Origin: Ignavibacteria bacterium
Lineage (GTDB): Bacteria > Bacteroidota > Ignavibacteria > Ignavibacteriales > SURF-24
Direction: 5' to 3'
Length of the DNA stretch: 64,000 bases
Assembly: GCA_025612245.1 (NCBI GenBank)
Contig: JAAXKQ010000001.1
Span: 372,001-436,000, forward strand
In this document: positions 59,444 to 64,000 of the stretch, piece by piece
How the letters are laid out: every line of letters begins with the position of its first letter
Numbering within the stretch: position 1 is the stretch's first letter
Position numbers and translations under genes: made by a program
Notes under the pieces: model-generated
What the model was told of the DNA's origin: nothing
Databases searched by the model: none
The model's input: the letters and a program-made list of their open reading frames with translations, nothing else

Positions 59444-59950
59444 ATGAACATCTATGATATAGTATTCTATCTGTTTGCAGCTATCACACTGGCCTCGGCC
59501 TTTGTGGTTGTAACTGCCAGAAATATAATCTATTCAGCCTTCAGCCTGCTCTTTACATTCTTCGGCATTGCGGGTTTGTATGTACTGCTCGGTGCCGACT
59601 TTATAGCAGTTGTACAGCTGATGGTTTATGTTGGTGGCATTCTTGTTTTAATTCTCTTCGGTGTCATGCTGACAAATAAAATAACCAGCGTCCAGATCAA
59701 GACCGGTACACTGCAGGTTATTCCTGCAATACTTGGTACGGCTCTCATGGCAGGTGTTTTAATTAAGATCTTTACGGGTACAAACTGGCATTCACAAATG
59801 GCACAGTACCCTACGAAAACGACGGCATATGCACTGGGACACATACTTTTAACAGATTATGTACTGATATTTGAACTTCTTGGAATTCTTTTGCTCATTG
59901 CCCTGATCGGTGCGGCTACAATAGCAAGAAAAGAAGAAAAAGCAAGCTAA
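59444..59950 (+). CDS. nuoJ: NADH-quinone oxidoreductase subunit J
   Basis: The 168-residue protein has five membrane helices with the ND6-type sequence LLFTFFGIAGLYVLLGADFIAVVQLMVYVGGILVLILFGVMLT (about 36-78). It is a membrane-arm subunit of complex I between I and K. Confidence 0.94.
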   Translation: MNIYDIVFYLFAAITLASAFVVVTARNIIYSAFSLLFTFFGIAGLYVLLGADFIAVVQLMVYVGGILVLILFGVMLTNKITSVQIKTGTLQVIPAILGTALMAGVLIKIFTGTNWHSQMAQYPTKTTAYALGHILLTDYVLIFELLGILLLIALIGAATIARKEEKAS

Positions 59951-60025
59951 AGCAGTTTTAAGCAAGTTCTTTCTCTGAACAAATTTTATAAACAGTTATT
60001 TCAAAATTAGATTCCGGAGCCTGAA

Positions 60026-60337
60026 TTGGTTCAAGTTGGATTAACCCATTTTTTAGTAATAAGTGCTATTCTTTTCTCATTAGGAATTTTCGGCATTGTG
60101 ACTCGTAAGAACGCCGTAATGGTACTGATGGGACTGGAATTGATCCTTAATTCAGCCAACATTAACTTTGTCGCTTTTTCAAGGTATGGTAATTTTGGGC
60201 TGAACGGGCAGGTCGTGGCACTTTTCGTTATTGTACTGGCGGCCGCTGAAGCTGCAATTGCATTAGCCATTGTATTAAACATTTACAAAACTTTCGCCAC
60301 CGTAAACGTGGATGAAATTGATAAACTAAAAGAATAG
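60026..60337 (+). CDS. nuoK: NADH-quinone oxidoreductase subunit K
   Basis: The 103-residue protein has the three-helix NuoK pattern: GIFGIVTRKNAVMVLMGLELILNSANINFVAFS (about 20-52), with the conserved Glu in MGLELI and a second Glu near AAAEAAIALA. The start is TTG. The gap to nuoJ is 75 bases, the longest in the early operon. Confidence 0.94.
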   Translation: MVQVGLTHFLVISAILFSLGIFGIVTRKNAVMVLMGLELILNSANINFVAFSRYGNFGLNGQVVALFVIVLAAAEAAIALAIVLNIYKTFATVNVDEIDKLKE

Positions 60338-60341
60338 CTCT

Positions 60342-62459
60342 ATGACTGAAGCATTATTATTAAATATTTCGTTGGTAATATTACTGCTGCCCCTGTTAGG
60401 GTTTACAACTTTAATATTGCTTGGTAAAAAAATTCCCGGATCACACTGGATTGAAACATTTTTCATGTTTCTGGCTCTGTGTTTGTCGGTCTATGTAGGA
60501 TTCGGAAAACTTGCCTTCTTTACGGGCGTCAGCCTTGTAAAAGAAGCCACATGGATCCAGCTGTGGAATATCCCCGTCTTGGGGAATCTGCAGATTGACC
60601 TGGGAATTAAGATTGACAATCTTACAGCCATAATGCTGTTTGTTGTAACTCTTATCAGTTTTCTGGTTCATATATTCTCTCTGGAGTATATGAAAGGCGA
60701 TTCCAGATTTTCACGCTATTACGCATACCTGGGAATTTTCACGTTCTCCATGCTTGGAATCGTTCTTACCCATAACATCCTTATGATGTATATCGCATGG
60801 GAACTGGTTGGAATTTCATCTTATCTTCTCATCGGATTCTGGTTCGAGAAGAAATCCGCTTCAGACGCCAGCAAGAAGGCTTTTCTTGTAAACAGGGTTG
60901 GTGACACGGGCATGTTCATAGGAATCATGATACTGTTTACAAATTATCATACATTTACCTTCGACACAATTTATGCACAGATAGCACAGGGGCACCTTCC
61001 CTTTAACAGCCCGGCCTGGCTGACGGCGGCAGGAATAATGATTTTCATGGGAGCAGTCGGCAAGTCAGCCCAGTTCCCTCTGCACGTCTGGCTGCCCGAC
61101 GCTATGGAAGGCCCTACACCTGTCAGTGCTTTGATACACGCTGCAACAATGGTTGCCGCAGGCGTTTATCTCATTGCAAGAGTCTTTGTAATGCTTACGG
61201 CCGACGCAATGCTTACAATTGCAATAGTCGGCATGGTGACCTCCTTTATTGCCGCCACAATAGCTCTTACGCAAAATGACATTAAAAAAGTGCTGGCGTA
61301 CTCAACCGTAAGCCAGCTCGGCTACATGGTTATGGCCATGGGTGTTGGCGCCTACCAGTATGCTTTCTTCCACCTGGTTACGCACGCTTTCTTCAAAGCA
61401 TGCCTCTTCCTTGGTTCTGGCTCTGTTATCTATGCAATGCATCATGAACAGGACCTCAGGAAAATGGGCGGTTTAAGGAAAAAGATGCCCATAACGTATG
61501 CCGCTTTCCTGATTTCAACACTGGCTATCTCAGGCGTTCCATTTACATCAGGCTTCCTTAGCAAGGATGGCATTCTGGCTGGAACTTATGCTTTTGCCTC
61601 TTTAACAGGCCACTGGATGATACCTGCGGTTGCATTCCTGGTTGCCCTGATGACGGCTTTTTACATGTTCCGCCTCGTAATTCTTACTTTCCACGGCACC
61701 CCCAGGGACCAGGAAAGACACGATCACGCTCATGAGTCCCCTTTTGTAATGGCTATGCCTCTGGTCGTTCTGTCTGTACTTTCAGTATTCTTCTGGTACG
61801 GACTCAATCCCGCAAATCCTTCAACCGGATGGTTCCTGGATAAATGGGTAAAGACTCCTACAAGCATTGTCCCTCAGGGACAGAGATTTGACTTCATGAA
61901 AAGTGAAGTAAAGGAAACCGCATCTGCTGAGAAGACAGCTGCCGGAAGTACTGAGGCTGTCGTTCATTCAGAACACTACATGCATGCAATGCACCAGGCT
62001 CACTACCCTGCAATGGGTCTTTCTATAATCTTAGGCGGACTTGGAATTCTCCTGGCATTTTCAATGTATCAATGGAAGAAAATTGATCCCGATAAATTGG
62101 CTGAAAAGCTGGGCCCCATTTACAGGTTCTCGCTGAATAAATGGTATATCGACGAGCTCTATGGCGCAACCTTTATTGGCGGAGCGCTTGCTCTAAGCCG
62201 CCTATTGGCCTGGTTCGACAAGTACGTCGTAGACGGCTTGGTAAACGGAGCAGCAAGCCTGACACGCGGAGTCTCAAAGCTTGGCGGACTTTTCGACACA
62301 TATGTCGTTGACGGCCTGGTTAACTTTACGGCCTACTTAAGCGGATTCATCGGAATCTTCTTCAGGAAGTTCCAGACCGGTAAGGTCCAGACTTATGTTG
62401 TATTTGTGATTTTCTCAGTCATAATATTATTGTTTATTTTCAGGCCATTTGGTTTCTAA
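60342..62459 (+). CDS. nuoL: NADH-quinone oxidoreductase subunit L
   Basis: NuoL is a large antiporter-like proton-pumping subunit with about 16 helices and the long lateral helix near its end. The 705-residue sequence contains the antiporter core MMYIAWELVGISSYLLIGFWFEKKSASDASKKAFLVNRVGDTGMFIG (about 141-188) and GKSAQFPLHVWLPDAMEGPTPVSALIHAATMVAAGVYLIAR (about 237-277). The key Glu/Lys/His residues appear present. A His-rich polar loop lies near residues 530-555. Confidence 0.95.
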   Translation: MTEALLLNISLVILLLPLLGFTTLILLGKKIPGSHWIETFFMFLALCLSVYVGFGKLAFFTGVSLVKEATWIQLWNIPVLGNLQIDLGIKIDNLTAIMLFVVTLISFLVHIFSLEYMKGDSRFSRYYAYLGIFTFSMLGIVLTHNILMMYIAWELVGISSYLLIGFWFEKKSASDASKKAFLVNRVGDTGMFIGIMILFTNYHTFTFDTIYAQIAQGHLPFNSPAWLTAAGIMIFMGAVGKSAQFPLHVWLPDAMEGPTPVSALIHAATMVAAGVYLIARVFVMLTADAMLTIAIVGMVTSFIAATIALTQNDIKKVLAYSTVSQLGYMVMAMGVGAYQYAFFHLVTHAFFKACLFLGSGSVIYAMHHEQDLRKMGGLRKKMPITYAAFLISTLAISGVPFTSGFLSKDGILAGTYAFASLTGHWMIPAVAFLVALMTAFYMFRLVILTFHGTPRDQERHDHAHESPFVMAMPLVVLSVLSVFFWYGLNPANPSTGWFLDKWVKTPTSIVPQGQRFDFMKSEVKETASAEKTAAGSTEAVVHSEHYMHAMHQAHYPAMGLSIILGGLGILLAFSMYQWKKIDPDKLAEKLGPIYRFSLNKWYIDELYGATFIGGALALSRLLAWFDKYVVDGLVNGAASLTRGVSKLGGLFDTYVVDGLVNFTAYLSGFIGIFFRKFQTGKVQTYVVFVIFSVIILLFIFRPFGF

Positions 62460-62521
62460 TCTCTCTGGCCATTAAATAGAACGGGTTTTGTAATTAAAAA
62501 TATTAGAGGTTAAAGTTCATC

Positions 62522-64000
62522 ATGGCATATTTCCCAATTTTGTCATTTATCACTTTCCTTCCTGTTCTGGGAATGTTAATTATTTTGTGCCTCCCGGGAA
62601 CACAGGAAAAACTAATCAAAGGATTGACTGCAGCAGTTACAGCTACTCAGGTAGTGCTGGCAGGAATAATACTTCACAGCTATAACTACTCACTTAGCGG
62701 GGTATTCCAGCAGAATTCTTTTCAGTTCATTGAAAAGTTCAGGTGGATTGAGATTTCAGGCTTATCCTGGCTGGGAACAGTAAAAGTAGACTATTTCCTT
62801 GGCATTGACGGCATCAGCGCCCCAATGGTTCTTTTAACTGCTTTAATCTCTTTTATTGCTACACTCTCTTCCTGGAACATCTCAAAGTCAGTAAAAGGAT
62901 TTATGGCCCTCTTCCTCCTGCTCGATACAGGTATGATGGGCGTCTTTGTTTCACTGGACTTCTTCCTGTTCTATGTGTTCTGGGAACTCATGCTTCTTCC
63001 GATGTACTTCCTTATCGGTGTCTGGGGCGGCCCAAGAAAAGAATATGCTGCTATTAAGTTCTTTATCTATACTTTAGTCGGCAGCGTGTTTATGCTTCTT
63101 GTAATGATAGGGCTTTACTTCAGCGCCAAAGAGCTACTTCCAAACGGAACAAGCGCATTTACATTTAATTTACTTTCTTTAATGGATCCTAAGAACTATA
63201 CCGCAACAGGTATTCTTTCTCCGTTAAATCCTCACAATCTGAGATTTGTGGCTTACATAGCTCTTTTCATCGGCTTTGCAATAAAAATACCGATGTTCCC
63301 GTTCCATACATGGCTGCCTGATGCACACGTTGAAGCCCCTACACCAATAAGCGTTATTCTTGCCGGTGTTCTTCTTAAGATGGGTACTTATGGCATCATA
63401 AGAATCAGCTATCCGATATTCCCTGAAATTACACGTCAGCTGGCCTGGTACATTGCACTCTTTGGTATGATAAATATCATCTACGGTGCACTTTGCGCTT
63501 TGGCACAGAAAGACTTCAAGAAGATGATAGCTTATTCATCTGTATCGCATATGGGCTACGTGCTCTTAGGTATGGCTTCACTTACAACGGTCGGTATAAA
63601 CGGAGCCATCTTCCAGATGTTCAACCACGGTACAATTACAGCAATGCTCTTCCTTATTGTTGGCGTTGTCTATGACCGTACACATACAAGAGGTCTTGAT
63701 GATTTCGGCGGCCTTGCTCTCAAGATGCCGGTTTATACTTTCTTCGTTACAATAGCATTCTTTGCCGCAATCGGACTTCCTTCGATGAGCGGATTTATAT
63801 CTGAATCTTTTGTATTCCTTGGAAGTTTCAGCGTTGACAGCATAAGAATAATTACCATGTTCTCGACACTCGGCATACTGCTTGGTGCAGGCTACATGCT
63901 CTGGGCATTACAGAGAGTTTTCTTAGGCAAGTTCAATGAAAAATGGAATATGCTTACAGATCTTACTGTAAGAGAATACTTAATGTTCATTCCTTTGACA
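62522..64000 (+). CDS. nuoM: NADH-quinone oxidoreductase subunit M (partial)
   Basis: The frame starts at ATG 62522 (MAYFPILSFITFLP) and stays open for 493 codons to the window edge, so the C-terminus is missing. NuoM is an antiporter-like proton-pumping subunit. The segments FDGISAPM-like FLGIDGISAPMVLLTALI (about 89-106), FYVFWELMLLPMYFLIGVWGG (about 141-161) and IKIPMFPFHTWLPDAHVEAPTPISVILAG (about 254-282) are diagnostic. nuoN is expected just outside the window. Confidence 0.95.
   Translation, partial: MAYFPILSFITFLPVLGMLIILCLPGTQEKLIKGLTAAVTATQVVLAGIILHSYNYSLSGVFQQNSFQFIEKFRWIEISGLSWLGTVKVDYFLGIDGISAPMVLLTALISFIATLSSWNISKSVKGFMALFLLLDTGMMGVFVSLDFFLFYVFWELMLLPMYFLIGVWGGPRKEYAAIKFFIYTLVGSVFMLLVMIGLYFSAKELLPNGTSAFTFNLLSLMDPKNYTATGILSPLNPHNLRFVAYIALFIGFAIKIPMFPFHTWLPDAHVEAPTPISVILAGVLLKMGTYGIIRISYPIFPEITRQLAWYIALFGMINIIYGALCALAQKDFKKMIAYSSVSHMGYVLLGMASLTTVGINGAIFQMFNHGTITAMLFLIVGVVYDRTHTRGLDDFGGLALKMPVYTFFVTIAFFAAIGLPSMSGFISESFVFLGSFSVDSIRIITMFSTLGILLGAGYMLWALQRVFLGKFNEKWNMLTDLTVREYLMFIPLT

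Noticed and set aside
1-64000. rRNA, tRNA, CRISPR arrays, insertion sequences, prophage or integron
   Set aside because: I looked for cloverleaf-like blocks, regularly spaced repeats, transposase motifs and phage genes and found none; very short tRNA-like folds cannot be excluded without a search tool.

Overview
The window looks like a chromosomal segment from a free-living, respiring, Gram-negative member of the Bacteroidota/Chlorobiota/Ignavibacteriota assemblage. This placement is an inference from three things: a short primary sigma factor without region 1.1; several promoters that fit TTG-N20-TAnnTT(T/C)G, close to the Bacteroidota -33/-7 pattern; and a complex I operon ordered nuoABCDHIJKLM with no nuoE, F or G between D and H, as in Chlorobi-type 11-subunit enzymes. 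Many lipoprotein signal peptides and a TolC/Mla-type envelope agree with an outer membrane. I saw no rRNA, tRNA, CRISPR array, insertion sequence or prophage.

Left part (1-16 kb): a minus-strand run of two related lipoproteins, a methyltransferase, recR and ybaB, then a RelB/DinJ-type antitoxin with no visible toxin. On the plus strand follow purC, psd, pssA, purS, purQ, two tatA paralogues and gatA. After a bidirectional terminator comes sucD (with a 92-residue histone-H1-like basic tail), ndk, a Nudix hydrolase, a NamZ-type muramidase and a lipoprotein. A 35-codon membrane protein and the primary sigma factor gene come next.

Middle part (16-36 kb): a YihY-type membrane protein, an HTH protein with a LexA-like fold that has lost its catalytic residues, and a TetR-controlled tripartite efflux operon (TetR, HlyD/EmrA, EmrB, TolC) with a clear dyad operator. 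Then come a helix-hairpin-helix mini-protein, two MGDG-synthase/MurG-like glycosyltransferases, a 31-codon membrane protein, a DUF169 protein, a multi-PAS histidine kinase and an mlaE-mlaF-mlaD lipid transport operon.

Signalling part (36-51 kb): a minus-strand chemosensory operon encoding CheW, CheR-TPR, CheW, MCP, CheA-REC and CheB, the composition of Wsp-type systems. It has no GGDEF output. Instead a REC-histidine kinase, an Rcp1-like receiver, another receiver and a PAS kinase lie downstream. A plausible plus-strand small RNA sits inside this block. On the plus strand follow a DksA-type zinc finger fused to an RsbU/SpoIIE phosphatase and an atypical receiver lacking the acidic pair.

Right part (51-64 kb): DUF1232, Old Yellow Enzyme, TrmO/TsaA, Gfo/Idh/MocA and DUF5335-like genes, then the nuo operon, which runs off the right edge inside nuoM.
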